The position numbers were made by a program, and so were the translations under genes. DNA of 64,000 bases from Clostridium sp. BNL1100. Its GTDB lineage: Bacteria > Bacillota > Clostridia > Acetivibrionales > DSM-1351. Location of the stretch: positions 310,001-374,000 of the forward strand of contig NC_016791.1 of NCBI RefSeq assembly GCF_000244875.1. Reading direction: 5' to 3'. The notes beneath the pieces are model-generated. The model had not been told where the DNA came from. It saw nothing but the letters and a program-made list of their open reading frames with translations, and searched no databases. Positions 34,953-47,474 of this stretch are shown here, piece by piece. Positions within the stretch are counted from its first letter, which is position 1; every line of letters starts with the position of its first letter.

Positions 34953-37676
34953 ATGAATCTATTCAAGCTGAAAAATAAAAAGGGAGAAAAGCTCATTTCA
35001 AGGGCAGCTGCAACAATACTGAGTATGACTCTTATTGCTCAGACCTTTGTTGTGGGTGCTGCAAATGAGAAGGTTATAAATTCTTTTAATGCAGTTTCAA
35101 CGGGACAGGCCGTTATAAATAATCTCAAATATACCGATATAGCCGGCCTTGACAATAATTCAAAAAATTCAATATTTCAAAACGGGGCATTAGGGATTTA
35201 CATAACACCCGGCAGTAAAAAGTTTAACCCTAAAGGTTATATTTCAAAAGAAATGGCTCTTTATTTAATATATACCGCTGCAAACAGAGTCCGTGAGATA
35301 GATGAACAGGGACAGGCACTTAACAGCGAAAGAACTGTAAAGAAAACCAACCCTCAGGACGTACTTTTTGACGGAAGCTTGCAACTGGCAGCAAATGATG
35401 GACTTATATCAGAGACAGAGCTGGCTGATGCAATGCAGGCAAACCAGAAAACTCTGGGCACATCAGACTTTAGGAGAAGTGCGCCGGTTCAAAGACAAGA
35501 GTTTGCAACCTGGATTGCAAAAGCATTAATGATACCACCCGAACCACAGCAACAGGAGTTGCTAAACAACTTTTCCGACTGGAAAAGCTGCAAGCCTGAA
35601 AACATACCTTATCTGGAGGCTGTGCTGAGGGCAAAGATCATGAACGGAAACGGCTCAGGCAAATTTCTTCCGGCAGGAACGGTTACACGTCAGCAAGCAG
35701 CGGCAATCCTTAAAAATGCAGAAGACATTATATTGCCTCTTAGACGACTTGAACAAAGAAATGCAACTATAGTAGGTATTCAGTCGGGAAAGGATAATTC
35801 CAACGGAAGCACCACTGTCTACACTACAATTACTATAAGAAATTCAGACGGACTTCTGGATGAAATCACTGTATCCAAAAGTAACAGAAAGCCCGTCTCA
35901 AATACAAATGAATTAACAGTCTCTGCGTCTGCTTCATATAACTCTGAACTCCCTGTATTTAAAAATGGGAAGATAACAGGTTCTGTAGACTTGAGGGCAG
36001 GAGACCGCATACAGTACATAGCAGGGACTGAAGACCTGATAGTCAGGTATGTCCGTGTTCTGGCAAAGAATGAAGTGGCACCGGAAGAAGTTGAAAAAGG
36101 CTTGTATGCCGGAATAGTTGAGGAGAACAACCCTCAACTGGGATATATTACTTTGTACAATGAAGATGGTACGGGAAAAACTCCTCTTGCACTTTCAAAA
36201 CTTAAAACATATAACTACGCAGACCCAAACGATATACAGGTATTCAAAAATCATGAAGAAGCTGAACTTGATGATATTGAAGCGGGAGATACCGTCTTTA
36301 TAAGGGTTGATTCAAACAATCTGGTTACCTCCGTAAGTAGTGTTGCAAATTATACATTAAGATATGGAAAGATTATTTCAAAAAAGCTCAGTTCCATAAT
36401 AGTAGAATTTGAAAAGAAGCAGCAGAAGGCCTATAATATTGACCGTGCAAATGTAATCAAGGACGGGAAGCTTGTAAAATACAGTCAGCTTAAAGACGGT
36501 GATACTATAAAGCTCCTTATAAACGAAGCCCCTAATATGACAGTGTTAAAGGAAATCATGGTAGAAGGCGGCGACAAGCTTGTATCTAATATATATAAGG
36601 GAACCTTTGACAACTACAATAGCATATCAAATACAATATACCTGAATGATCCATGGACTTTCAGAAACGGGAAGTGGATAAAGGAAACAAACGGTTCAAA
36701 AGTAATAGAGCTTGGAAACGGTTTCTCGGCTTTTTTTGACGGACAAAAAAAATCCCTGAAGGATCTTACACTGTTAAAAGACAACACCGTTTATATTGCA
36801 AGTGAAAAAGACTACGGTAATGACGAGCTTGCTGTTGTAGCTTCGTTTACAGACAGTACAGACAAGGAAGTACCTTATGATGATAAGGTTTACATAACCG
36901 GAACAAATAGATTTGTACTTGAAAAGAATTTGGTGAATGTTACATATAACCCGGGAACAATTGTTGTTAAAGACGGTCGACTTGTTCAGGGAAGCAGTGT
37001 TTCAACAGACGATTATGCTTATGTTATGGCTAACAGAGATAATTCCGGCAGCAACAGTACTATAGTTGCGGGAGTCGTTTCAATAGAACAGAGACCGGGA
37101 ACAGAGGCCGTTCAGCTGTACAGAGGCAGAATCAGTAATATAGACGAATACAAGACAGTGACATTGGAATCCTATTCAAAACTTAACGGTACAAACTGGG
37201 ATTATGCAAATACGCCAATGACCTTCAGCTTGTCCTCCAATACACGTATTACGGATACGGACGGAATAGTAGGACAGGGAAGCTTTACTGCTGAAAATAC
37301 CCAAGGTACCTTTAAGGGCAGGACGGTTTATATATTGAGTGACGGAACGGATGCTGTAGAAATAAGTACAGCACCATTCGGCAACTTTAATATACAAGGT
37401 ACAGTGAACAGTACTGCAGGAGGAACTTTGGCAGAAGACGGTTCCGTAGTACAGGAGCCTCAATCAATCATTTTGAAAAATTGCAGATATTACAATACTT
37501 CAGCACACCTTTGGGTAACTATGGGGGACAGTAATTTTAACATACTCAAAAATTCACTGATACTCAGAAATAACAAAAAGATTAATGCTTCCGACCTTAA
37601 AAAGGGAGATTCATTGAGGATACTCAAGAAGGATAATGCAGTTACAGGAGATGCTTACATTATTATAGTTGAATAA
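34953..37676 (+). CDS. Secreted protein with N-terminal SLH repeats and beta-rich body
   Basis: Surface protein of 907 residues. A signal segment (AAATILSMTLIAQTFVVGAA) precedes three SLH-like repeats at ~48-260: FNPKGYISKEMALYLIYTA; a divergent second (RSAPVQRQEFATWIAKAL); and AKIMNGNGSGKFLPAGTVTR with QQAAAIL. The remaining ~640 residues are beta-rich with short repeated strands (GLYAGIVEENNPQLGYITLY; LRYGKIISKKLSSIIVEF; IYKGTFDNYNSISNTIYL; LYRGRISNIDEYKTVTLESY), suggesting small barrel-like domains in series. No catalytic motif recognised. ATG 34953 after CAGGAG. Its end overlaps the extended frame of the next gene, and all three genes to 40811 probably form one operon. Confidence 0.82.
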   Translation: MNLFKLKNKKGEKLISRAAATILSMTLIAQTFVVGAANEKVINSFNAVSTGQAVINNLKYTDIAGLDNNSKNSIFQNGALGIYITPGSKKFNPKGYISKEMALYLIYTAANRVREIDEQGQALNSERTVKKTNPQDVLFDGSLQLAANDGLISETELADAMQANQKTLGTSDFRRSAPVQRQEFATWIAKALMIPPEPQQQELLNNFSDWKSCKPENIPYLEAVLRAKIMNGNGSGKFLPAGTVTRQQAAAILKNAEDIILPLRRLEQRNATIVGIQSGKDNSNGSTTVYTTITIRNSDGLLDEITVSKSNRKPVSNTNELTVSASASYNSELPVFKNGKITGSVDLRAGDRIQYIAGTEDLIVRYVRVLAKNEVAPEEVEKGLYAGIVEENNPQLGYITLYNEDGTGKTPLALSKLKTYNYADPNDIQVFKNHEEAELDDIEAGDTVFIRVDSNNLVTSVSSVANYTLRYGKIISKKLSSIIVEFEKKQQKAYNIDRANVIKDGKLVKYSQLKDGDTIKLLINEAPNMTVLKEIMVEGGDKLVSNIYKGTFDNYNSISNTIYLNDPWTFRNGKWIKETNGSKVIELGNGFSAFFDGQKKSLKDLTLLKDNTVYIASEKDYGNDELAVVASFTDSTDKEVPYDDKVYITGTNRFVLEKNLVNVTYNPGTIVVKDGRLVQGSSVSTDDYAYVMANRDNSGSNSTIVAGVVSIEQRPGTEAVQLYRGRISNIDEYKTVTLESYSKLNGTNWDYANTPMTFSLSSNTRITDTDGIVGQGSFTAENTQGTFKGRTVYILSDGTDAVEISTAPFGNFNIQGTVNSTAGGTLAEDGSVVQEPQSIILKNCRYYNTSAHLWVTMGDSNFNILKNSLILRNNKKINASDLKKGDSLRILKKDNAVTGDAYIIIVE

Positions 37677-37704
37677 CAGGAATAGAGAGTGGAGGGTACA
37701 TAAA

Positions 37705-39315
37705 TTGCGGAACATACTTTACCAAAGAAATAACAAATACAGCATATTAGCAAAAACTGCAGGATTTGTTTTATCAGCTGCCTTGACAATAGGCATGGCA
37801 GCTCCCGGAACTGCTTATGCACTCCGTGGAGACAGCGGCTACGAAGGAGGTATATCCTCCGGGGAAAATCCCAATGTTACAGTAACATCAACAACAAGCA
37901 AAATCAGTTATCAGTATCAGGAGCCATTTTTTCTTACAGGAGTTCCCATAGTTCTCACTGGAACAATGACTATAAAAAAGGCACTTAAAACTGATTCAAA
38001 GACAGGTGTTCAGACACTTACAACAACATATGATTATAATGTACCTAACGCAAACAACAATTCTCTGATCAGGAACATAGTAATGACAACCACAATAACC
38101 CCCAGAGCTAACGGGCAAAAAACAGAGACAACAAAGCTGACAAGTGCTTCGGAAACTCTAAAGCTAAACGGAACAAGTTATTTTATATCAAAAAGTAATC
38201 CTAACGATTATATGATATCAAAGGCTATAACAAATGATTATCAGCCTGCAGTAAGCTATTTTGCAGGTACTCTTATAGGCAAGAAAACCTACCATGTAGG
38301 AAGCAGCAGCAGCGCAGATATAATTGTAGTGGATTCCACGTGTAATACAGTGGGATATGACGAGTACTGGAGTACCGCTGAAACTCAGACCATAAAGCAG
38401 ACTATTACCAGCCGTAAAGCAGGTCAATCCTCTATAGTATTGGGAAATGCAAACATAGACATATCAACTACTACAACAAAACAGCTGAAATACTATGAAA
38501 ATCAGCCTGAGCAAATCAGCTTCGAAGGAGGCTATTATAAAACACAGTATAACGAAAACGTCTTAAAATATACAGCAAACCTCAAAGAGCTTGATAAAAG
38601 CGGAGCACCTACAAGTAAAACAGTAACGCACACAAAGAGCCTTAAACTTGAGAGCTTTCCATTTAATGATCCCTTGGTTGCACCAAATCTCAAAAAGATA
38701 AAAGGTCATCCTGCTGAGGAAAGCATGTCTATAATGTTTGGGCTTGAAGCATATAAGGATATAGACAGCTTTAATCCACAGGAGTATATGAGCAGAGGCG
38801 AGTTTGTTGATGCTTTCACAAAGATTGCACCTGCGGTACCCCTGGATCCGGTTTTCAAGCCTAAGACAACAAAAACCACAAGCTCCAGCAGAAAGAAAAC
38901 CCCTGTGGTATTGCTTTTTAAGGATGTTCCTGAAAAGAACAGATATTTTTCAAGTATAAATGACGCTGCAAACAGAGGAATTATATCAACTGGAGGCAAT
39001 TTCAGGCCGGATGCAAAAATAACCTTGGCAGAAGCAGTCACCATGATAATCAATTCATTGGGTCTAAAAGGGCTTGCCCCCAACCCGTCACCTGTTACAA
39101 GCTTCAAGGATAACGACAAGATACCGGGCTATGCAAGGGCGTCAATGTATGTTGCCGAGAAGATAGGCTTAATTCAGGAAGACAGCAAGGGATATATTTA
39201 TCCCACGGCCAAAATAACAAAGGCAAATGCAGCCAGAATTATGAAATCATATATTGACTATATGAACAGCGGAATACGTGAAGAATACATGGAGCGTATT
39301 ATCAGTTACAAATAA
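37705..39315 (+). CDS. Secreted protein with C-terminal SLH repeats
   Basis: Surface protein of 536 residues. A long signal segment (AKTAGFVLSAALTIGMAAPG, cleavage near AYA-L) precedes a Thr/Ser-rich beta region (~40-330) and three SLH-like repeats: FNPQEYMSRGEFVDAFTKIA; FKDVPEKNRYFSSINDAANR with NFRPDAKITLAEA; and IYPTAKITKANAARIMKSY. Start TTG 37705, with GGAGGG at 37691-37696. The longer frame from 37669 overlaps the previous stop. It is the middle gene of the SLH-protease operon. No enzyme motif seen; function unknown. Confidence 0.8.
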   Translation: MRNILYQRNNKYSILAKTAGFVLSAALTIGMAAPGTAYALRGDSGYEGGISSGENPNVTVTSTTSKISYQYQEPFFLTGVPIVLTGTMTIKKALKTDSKTGVQTLTTTYDYNVPNANNNSLIRNIVMTTTITPRANGQKTETTKLTSASETLKLNGTSYFISKSNPNDYMISKAITNDYQPAVSYFAGTLIGKKTYHVGSSSSADIIVVDSTCNTVGYDEYWSTAETQTIKQTITSRKAGQSSIVLGNANIDISTTTTKQLKYYENQPEQISFEGGYYKTQYNENVLKYTANLKELDKSGAPTSKTVTHTKSLKLESFPFNDPLVAPNLKKIKGHPAEESMSIMFGLEAYKDIDSFNPQEYMSRGEFVDAFTKIAPAVPLDPVFKPKTTKTTSSSRKKTPVVLLFKDVPEKNRYFSSINDAANRGIISTGGNFRPDAKITLAEAVTMIINSLGLKGLAPNPSPVTSFKDNDKIPGYARASMYVAEKIGLIQEDSKGYIYPTAKITKANAARIMKSYIDYMNSGIREEYMERIISYK

Positions 39316-39341
39316 CAAACCTGTTTGGAGGACATTGAAAA

Positions 39342-40811
39342 ATGAACAAATTTAAGCGGATTACGGGAATAGTCCTTGCAATATCCATATCTATGACAGT
39401 ATTTACTTCTACAGCCTTTGCAGCTGACAGCAAATCAACTGATGGAGAATATCTGCAAAGTGTTATAGACCTGATAAAGCAGAAATACAACGGAAATATC
39501 ACAGATGATGAGCTTTTGCAGGGAGCTTTAAAGGGAATGTTCGATACTCTGGACCAGTATTCCGCATACTATACTCCCGAGGAATTTGAGGAATTCTATG
39601 GTTCCCTTGAAGGAGCAGTTGAAGGGGTAGGTATTTCAATTGAGTTAATTGACAAGAATCTGATAATTAACAAGGTTTTTGCAAATTCTCCTGCCAAGAA
39701 GGCAGGTGTTCTTTCAGGAGACAGGATAGTACAGGTTAATGGTGAATCAGTTCAGGGAAAGGAGCTGGATGAGGTTGTTTCCAAAATAAAAGGTACAGCC
39801 GGAACTAAAGTCAAACTGGGCTTAATGAGACAGGGAACAAAGAATATGATAATTATTGAGATGTCCCGGGCACAGGTTGACTTGCCGAGTGTACATTATG
39901 AAATAAGGGGAAACACAGGATATATTCTTATAGATTCCTTTAGCCAGAACACTTCAAAAGGCGTGACGGAAGCGTTAAGCTATTTTGACAGCAAAAAGAT
40001 TACATCGGTTGTTCTGGATTTACGTAATAATCCGGGAGGATATCTTGATCAGGCTATATCTGTAGCCCAAAACTTTGTACCAAAAGGCATAATAACTACC
40101 CTTGACTATAAAGATTCCTCCTTGGAAGATAAAAAGTACTATTCTGAATTGGAGAAGATAAAATATAAACTTGCCGTACTGGTAAATGAAAACACAGCTA
40201 GTGCTGCGGAAATATTAACAGGGGCAATAAAGGATACAAAAGCCGGTGTGGTACTCGGATGCAAAACCTTTGGAAAGGCAAAGGTTCAGGAATCTCTGCC
40301 AATTCTGTCAGACGATGCATATGATAAATTTAATGACGGCAGTGACAAAAAGTCTGCAAATGCCTACGACTTCAATTCATATACGACTGATTTGTCAGGA
40401 TGGGCAAAAATGACAATAGGCCTTTATTATACTCCAAACGGAAATTGTATTGACTTGAAGGGAATTGAACCTGATATACAAGTAAAGGAGTCAACACCAT
40501 CAGGAATACGTGTTAATATGCTGGAGCCTATGTCTTTAACAGTCAAGCCGTCACTTGGAACCCATTATTATGATGTATTAAATGCGGAATGTGCATTGAA
40601 GCTTCTGAAATATAATATAGGCACACCGGACTACATACTTGATGCAAAATCTGTGGAGGCTATAAAGAAGTTCCAGAAAAGTAATAAGCTAAGCAGTTCC
40701 GGTATTCTTGACTTTACAACTCAAAGACTTCTAAACACTAAGATAAGTGAAATTAAGCAGAAGCAGGATGCAGTTTATTCCAGGGCTGTTTCTGAAATAT
40801 TAAATAATTGA
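39342..40811 (+). CDS. S41 C-terminal processing peptidase with PDZ and peptidoglycan-binding domains
   Basis: Secreted serine protease of 489 residues of the CtpA/CtpB type. The signal peptide ends AFAAD at about residue 28. A PDZ domain (~90-170, VGISIELIDKN and AGVLSGDRIVQVNGESVQG) precedes the S41 fold. The catalytic Ser-Lys dyad is visible: Ser287 in ENTASAAEILTG and Lys312 in KTFGKAKVQ. A C-terminal peptidoglycan-binding-1-like domain (~410-470, SVEAIKKFQKSNKLSSSGIL) probably holds it in the wall. The start is ATG 39342, after TTTGGAGGAC. Its place behind two SLH genes suggests that it processes surface proteins (inference). Confidence 0.93.
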   Translation: MNKFKRITGIVLAISISMTVFTSTAFAADSKSTDGEYLQSVIDLIKQKYNGNITDDELLQGALKGMFDTLDQYSAYYTPEEFEEFYGSLEGAVEGVGISIELIDKNLIINKVFANSPAKKAGVLSGDRIVQVNGESVQGKELDEVVSKIKGTAGTKVKLGLMRQGTKNMIIIEMSRAQVDLPSVHYEIRGNTGYILIDSFSQNTSKGVTEALSYFDSKKITSVVLDLRNNPGGYLDQAISVAQNFVPKGIITTLDYKDSSLEDKKYYSELEKIKYKLAVLVNENTASAAEILTGAIKDTKAGVVLGCKTFGKAKVQESLPILSDDAYDKFNDGSDKKSANAYDFNSYTTDLSGWAKMTIGLYYTPNGNCIDLKGIEPDIQVKESTPSGIRVNMLEPMSLTVKPSLGTHYYDVLNAECALKLLKYNIGTPDYILDAKSVEAIKKFQKSNKLSSSGILDFTTQRLLNTKISEIKQKQDAVYSRAVSEILNN

Positions 40812-40947
40812 AAAAATTAAGTAATTCAAATAAATATATTGACCTTTGTTTTGCCAAAATATAAAATATTAAAAGTATGAGTAAGATGGATAAGTATTGT
40901 CTTATTCATTAACAATTAATTATACAATGCATTTCTATATATTGTAA

Positions 40948-42582
<1,635 letters not shown>

Positions 42583-42597
42583 ATACAGATAAAGACG

Positions 42598-42645
42598 GGT
42601 TGCTGCACGTGGAATTAAATATTCACGGGCAGTAGCCTTTTTTAT
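42598..42645 (+). terminator. Rho-independent terminator after pyrG
   Basis: Hairpin with GGTTGCTGC pairing to GGCAGTAGCC (with G-T pairs) and an inner ACGTG / CACG extension, followed by TTTTTTATTTTT. Confidence 0.85.
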
Positions 42646-42818
42646 TTTTATGAAAGCATTATTTTCATTTCTTGTATAATTAACCTTATAATTGACAACA
42701 ATTATTCATAGATACTTTTTTACTATTATTATGAACAGCGGACATAATTTTAGCAATTTTAAAATTTCTGTTAGTGCTAGACAAAAAAAGGCACATTGGG
42801 GATATGGAGGGGAATCAT

Positions 42819-43505
42819 ATGAATAAGGGTTTATCACTAAAAACAACTAATATTTTAAAGGTATGCATTACAGTAGCGATTTTGATAGTACTTTCTTTGT
42901 GGATGTTATCTTACACATATGCTGAGGATGTAAATGCAGGACTGTCAGAGAATCTTGTAAGACTTCACGTAATAGCCAATAGTGATTCTGCATCAGACCA
43001 GGCACTAAAACTAAAGGTACGAGATGCAATTATAGAATATATGAAGGATAAACTTTCAGCTTCACAAAATATTGGACAGACAAAAAAAATAATAAATGAA
43101 AATTTATTAAATATTGAAAATATATCAAAAGACGTAATTAAAAAAAATAAAAGCAATTATTCAGTCAAGGCTTCGTTAGGGAACTATTCATTTCCAACAA
43201 AGACTTATGGGGATATAGCTCTTCCGGCGGGAGAGTATCAAGCATTAAGAGTAGTTATTGGAGAAGGAACCGGAGCAAACTGGTGGTGTGTACTTTTCCC
43301 GCCTCTTTGCTTTATTGATGCAACACACGGAACTATTCCCGATTCAGTTAAGAAGGATCTTAAAACTTCATTATCAGCCGAGGAGTACAAGCTCATTACC
43401 ACGTCAGATGAGGAAATACCTGTAAAAATTAAATTTAAGCTGGTTGAGTTTCTTGAAGGTTCTAAAGTAAAATTGTCCGGAGTAATAAACAAAATGTTTA
43501 ATTAA
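42819..43505 (+). CDS. spoIIR: Stage II sporulation protein R
   Basis: Secreted forespore signal of 228 residues. In Bacillus it activates the protease SpoIIGA, which processes pro-SigmaE in the mother cell. An N-terminal signal or anchor helix (ILKVCITVAILIVLSLWMLS) is followed by the family's conserved ENLVRLHVIANSDSASDQAL, the YGDIALPAGEYQALRVVIGE segment and GANWWCVLFPPLCFIDATHG. The start is ATG 42819, with GGAGGGG at 42806-42812. The longer frame from 42774 lacks a ribosome site. It stands alone between terminators. Confidence 0.95.
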   Translation: MNKGLSLKTTNILKVCITVAILIVLSLWMLSYTYAEDVNAGLSENLVRLHVIANSDSASDQALKLKVRDAIIEYMKDKLSASQNIGQTKKIINENLLNIENISKDVIKKNKSNYSVKASLGNYSFPTKTYGDIALPAGEYQALRVVIGEGTGANWWCVLFPPLCFIDATHGTIPDSVKKDLKTSLSAEEYKLITTSDEEIPVKIKFKLVEFLEGSKVKLSGVINKMFN

Positions 43506-43518
43506 ATCCTCCTGTGCT

Positions 43519-43555
43519 AAAAAGCTATGTAGTGTTGTTTGCTGCATAGCTTTTT
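43519..43555 (+). terminator. Rho-independent terminator after spoIIR
   Basis: Perfect 11-bp stem AAAAAGCTATG / CATAGCTTTTT with a 15-base loop. Confidence 0.9.
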
Positions 43556-43647
43556 ATATTTTAAAGAATTAATTATTCTAATTTTATTTAGTACTGATAT
43601 AATTTAATTAAATATTAAAATCTTTATTAAAGAAATGGCGGTAATTT

Positions 43648-44343
43648 ATGTGGATAATAAACTGGTTTAACAGTAACTCTGAATTTTATTTGTCAATGGT
43701 TATCAGGCTGGCATTAGCCTGTCTGCTTGGGGGTATTATAGGCTTTGAACGAGAGCATGTACATAGGCCCGCGGGGTTTAGAACGCATATATTGGTTTGT
43801 GTCGGTTCGGCTCTTGTAATGATAACCTCCGAATATATATACTATCACTTTTCTTCCCATGTAAATACCGATCCGGCACGACTGGGAGCTCAAGTCATAA
43901 GTGGAATCGGTTTTCTCGGAGCAGGAACGATAATAAAAGAAGGAATAAGTGTAAAGGGTCTGACTACAGCAGCAAGCCTTTGGGCCGTGTCCTGTGTAGG
44001 AATTGCTGTAGGAATAGGTTTCTACGGCGGGGCTTTCATTGCAACTGCATTTATTTTTCTTACACTTGGTGTGGCAAAAAAGACACAAAACAGAATGACT
44101 GTAAAAAAGAGTACACGATTGTATGTACACACCCAAATTAAAAAAGGGGAAGTAAACGAGCTGTCAACGATAATTCGAGAAATGGGGGGACAGCTAAAAA
44201 AGACGGATTTCATAAGTAGCGAAAGAGATGGGGAAATGATTCTCAGGTTTACATTAGACCCCAGTATGCAGGTTTCGGTTGCAGAGATTATAGAAGCTAT
44301 CCTTTGTAACGAGTCAGTAAGGCGGGTTTACGAGGAGGTCTAG
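43648..44343 (+). CDS. MgtC/SapB-family membrane protein
   Basis: Membrane protein of 231 residues. The N-terminal MgtC domain has about four to five helices with the family signature LACLLGGIIGFEREHVHRPA, then GFRTHILVCVGSALVMI, GAQVISGIGFLGAGTIIKEG and GLTTAASLWAVSCVGIAVGI. A soluble C-terminal domain (~150-231) is ACT-like in shape. MgtC proteins are linked to growth at low Mg2+ and to modulation of the F-type ATPase in pathogens; the role here is unknown. Start ATG 43648; a weak GGCGG lies upstream. The Ca2+ ATPase follows 124 bases later. Confidence 0.9.
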   Translation: MWIINWFNSNSEFYLSMVIRLALACLLGGIIGFEREHVHRPAGFRTHILVCVGSALVMITSEYIYYHFSSHVNTDPARLGAQVISGIGFLGAGTIIKEGISVKGLTTAASLWAVSCVGIAVGIGFYGGAFIATAFIFLTLGVAKKTQNRMTVKKSTRLYVHTQIKKGEVNELSTIIREMGGQLKKTDFISSERDGEMILRFTLDPSMQVSVAEIIEAILCNESVRRVYEEV

Positions 44344-44467
44344 AATATACTATATAAATAAACATAATATCAGTATGGACAACAAGTAAAATCTTGTACT
44401 ATTTTTGTAATCCATTGAATAGACATATTCGTAGAATACAAGAAAGGTGATTTTCAAAGGTGACAAG

Positions 44468-47194
44468 ATGAGTGTAACTGAATCCATGCTTAATTTTACA
44501 AACCCCGACAACCTTTTAACAAAGGGCCTTACTGATAAGGAGGCCAGACACAAGCTTGAAAAACACGGACCCAATTTGTTGTCGGAAAGAAAAAAAATTT
44601 CCCCGATTAAAATTCTATTTGAGCAGTTTACTGATTTAATGGTTATAATCCTTATGATTTCAACTGTTATTTCGGGCTTTATGGGTGAGATGACAGAAGC
44701 AATCACAATAATAGCAATAATTGTAGTAAATGCCATAATGGGATTTGTGCAGGAGTACAGGACCGAGAGAACCATGGAGGCGTTAAAATCTCTTGCGGCA
44801 CCCTATGCAAAGGTCATCAGAAATGAGCAGCACGCAAGTATACCTGCAGAGGATATAGTTCCGGGAGATGTTCTTGTGCTTGAAGCGGGGGACAGGGTGG
44901 CAGCTGATGCGGCCATACTGGAATGTAACAGCCTTACCATTGACGAATCTCTTTTGACTGGTGAATCACTACCTGTAGAAAAACACCAGTTAAAGAACAA
45001 AAATGCCTTAATGGACCCCTTTGATAAGAAAACTTCTGTATATATGGGGACAGTTGTAACCGGTGGAAGGGCTAAAGCAGTAGTCTATGCCACAGGTATG
45101 AAAACCGAAATGGGCAGCATAGCCGATATGATTCAGAATATAGAGGATGACGAAACTCCTCTTCAAAAGCGCTTAGGGCATTTGGGTAGATTTATAGCAG
45201 TAGGATGTCTGATTATTTGTGCAATAGTGTCCGTCACTGGAATAATGAGGGGCGAAAAGCTTTTCAACATGTTATTGTCAGGTATAAGTCTGGCAGTTGC
45301 AGCAGTTCCCGAAGGATTACCCGCAATAGTAACAATATCTCTGGCCCTGGGTGTTCAGAGAATGCTGAAAAGAAATGCGTTGATACGCAAGCTGCCTGCG
45401 GTGGAAACCCTTGGTTGTGCCAGTGTTATCTGTTCCGATAAAACAGGAACCCTTACCGAAAACAAAATGACAGTGAGGAAAATGTACGCATCGGGTTATC
45501 AGCTTGACATAACAGGAAATGGCTATAATCTGGAAGGTAATTTTCTTATTGATAACAAGCCTACTGACCCTGCCAGGGTTGACGGAATGAGGCTGGCCCT
45601 TGAGATAGGCGCATTATGTAATAACTCGGTAATTTCACATCCTGTTCCGGAGCATACGACGGTGGGAAAAATAAAATCAATTTTTTCAAAGCAGGAAAGC
45701 TTCAAAATTTCAGGTGATCCTACTGAAATAGCCCTTACCATAGCTGCTGCAAAGGCTGGAATAAATGAAAGCTACCTGAACAGGTCATATAAACGTATTG
45801 ATGAGATACCTTTTGACTCCGAAAGAAAATGTATGTCCATCATATGCAAGAATAACATCGGAGAGCTGCTTGTATTTACAAAGGGAGCACCTGACGTGAT
45901 TATTGATAAATGCAGCAGAATACTATCTTCACGGGGTGTTATTAAAATGGATGAATTGACCAGAAGGTCAATAATAAAACTTAATGATACAATGGCAAAT
46001 GATGCTCTGAGAGTTATAGGGGTGGCATACAGAAAACTTGAGACCGGTAAATATAATCCGGGTAAAACAAATATTGAAAATGAACTTATTTTTGTCGGCT
46101 TAATGGGAATGATTGATCCCCCTAGAAAGGAAGCCGTTGAAGCAGTCCGCAAGTGCAGACTGGCAGGAATTAAACCTGTTATGATAACAGGAGACCACAA
46201 GCTTACAGCAACTGCCATAGCAAAGGAACTAAATATATATTCATTGGGTGACCAGGTTCTGACTGGTCAGGAACTTGACGGGATGACCGAAGGGCAGCTT
46301 GAAAAATTGGTAGATTCCGTATCTGTTTATGCAAGAGTATCTCCAAAACATAAACTAATGATTGTAAGGGCCTTAAAAAAGACAGGTCACATAGTTGCTA
46401 TGACTGGAGACGGTGTTAACGATGCACCTGCGGTAAAAGAGGCTGATATAGGTGTATCTATGGGTATAACCGGAACGGATGTAACCAAGGAAGCCTCCTC
46501 AATGATACTGCTGGATGACAACTTTGCAACAATAGTTGCAGCAGTAGAAGAAGGCCGTGTAATTTATAATAATATAAGAAAATTTATAAGATATATGCTT
46601 GCATGCAACCTTGGAGAAGTATTGACCATGTTCCTGGGAATGTTGCTGTGGTTGCCGATACCGCTCATGCCCATACAGATTTTGTGGGTAAATCTTGTTA
46701 CTGACGGGTTGCCCGCCATTGCTCTTGGCCTGGATCCGCCTGAAAACGATATAATGTTTCGCCGGCCAAGAGGCGCACATGATAATATATTCTCACATGG
46801 TTTGCTGAAATTGATAATCGCTAGGGGAATATTTATAGGACTAAGCACTTTAGGTATATTCGTATCTGTCATGTATTTTAAAAATAACGTAGAGCTTGCC
46901 CGTACGGCGGCATTTATGACTCTGGTACTTACCCAGCTGGTTCATGTATTTGAATGTAAATCTGAAACGAAAAATATTTTTGAGATAGATCTTTTTAACA
47001 ATATGCCTTTGGTACTGGCTATTTTATGCTCACTTGGCATGATACTTGCCGTTGTATATATACCTTCCCTTCAAGGTATATTTGAAACAGTTCCGCTTGG
47101 ATTAAACGAATGGATGCTTATTGCAGGATTTTCACTTATGGGGCCAGTTTTGTCAAGTCTTATCGGGATAAACAGAAAAAATAGATATTGCTGA
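44468..47194 (+). CDS. Calcium-transporting P-type ATPase (P2A type)
   Basis: Ca2+ pump of 908 residues in the plasma membrane. It has the N-terminal cation-ATPase domain ([17 protein letters not shown]), the actuator loop DESLLTGES, the phosphorylation motif [12 protein letters not shown] (Asp near residue 324), the hinge [19 protein letters not shown] and ten predicted helices. The M4 PEGLPA, M5 NLGEV and M6 NLVTDGLPA motifs are those of SERCA and PMCA-type Ca2+ pumps, so Ca2+ is the probable substrate. The start is ATG 44468, after AAAGGTGA; the longer frame from 44447 begins with a non-standard codon. Confidence 0.93.
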   Translation: MSVTESMLNFTNPDNLLTKGLTDKEARHKLEKHGPNLLSERKKISPIKILFEQFTDLMVIILMISTVISGFMGEMTEAITIIAIIVVNAIMGFVQEYRTERTMEALKSLAAPYAKVIRNEQHASIPAEDIVPGDVLVLEAGDRVAADAAILECNSLTIDESLLTGESLPVEKHQLKNKNALMDPFDKKTSVYMGTVVTGGRAKAVVYATGMKTEMGSIADMIQNIEDDETPLQKRLGHLGRFIAVGCLIICAIVSVTGIMRGEKLFNMLLSGISLAVAAVPEGLPAIVTISLALGVQRMLKRNALIRKLPAVETLGCASVICSDKTGTLTENKMTVRKMYASGYQLDITGNGYNLEGNFLIDNKPTDPARVDGMRLALEIGALCNNSVISHPVPEHTTVGKIKSIFSKQESFKISGDPTEIALTIAAAKAGINESYLNRSYKRIDEIPFDSERKCMSIICKNNIGELLVFTKGAPDVIIDKCSRILSSRGVIKMDELTRRSIIKLNDTMANDALRVIGVAYRKLETGKYNPGKTNIENELIFVGLMGMIDPPRKEAVEAVRKCRLAGIKPVMITGDHKLTATAIAKELNIYSLGDQVLTGQELDGMTEGQLEKLVDSVSVYARVSPKHKLMIVRALKKTGHIVAMTGDGVNDAPAVKEADIGVSMGITGTDVTKEASSMILLDDNFATIVAAVEEGRVIYNNIRKFIRYMLACNLGEVLTMFLGMLLWLPIPLMPIQILWVNLVTDGLPAIALGLDPPENDIMFRRPRGAHDNIFSHGLLKLIIARGIFIGLSTLGIFVSVMYFKNNVELARTAAFMTLVLTQLVHVFECKSETKNIFEIDLFNNMPLVLAILCSLGMILAVVYIPSLQGIFETVPLGLNEWMLIAGFSLMGPVLSSLIGINRKNRYC

Positions 47195-47216
47195 CCATAG
47201 GTTAAATAATAACGAA

Positions 47217-47260
47217 GGATATATTAAATGGGTGCTGCCCAATTTAATATATCCTTTTTT
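47217..47260 (+). terminator. Rho-independent terminator after the Ca2+ ATPase
   Basis: Long stem GGATATATTAAATGGG / CCCAATTTAATATATCC (one bulged base), a 5-base loop and a six-T run. Confidence 0.92.
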
Positions 47261-47474
47261 GCATATACTGATGTATTTGCCATAACATATTTTGTAAAAA
47301 AACCGTGAATAAAAGGAGTTCCAACCCTTTCTAATATATAATAGCTTGAAATGAACTGAAAAAAACTATATAATTTAGCAGATACTAAATGTTACATTTA
47401 GTTCATAGTTTATTAAAAAAAATTGTGGATAATATAACATGTGTATCATATAAAAAACATGCCTAAAAAAGTGT
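47261..47474. other. AT-rich intergenic region with nested inverted repeats
   Basis: No gene seen. An 8-bp inverted repeat ACTAAATG / CATTTAGT (47384-47391 and 47395-47402) sits inside a wider imperfect pair AAACTAT / ATAGTTT (47364-47370 and 47405-47411). There is no T run, so it is not a terminator. It may be an operator for the ABC operon (inference). Confidence 0.4.
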
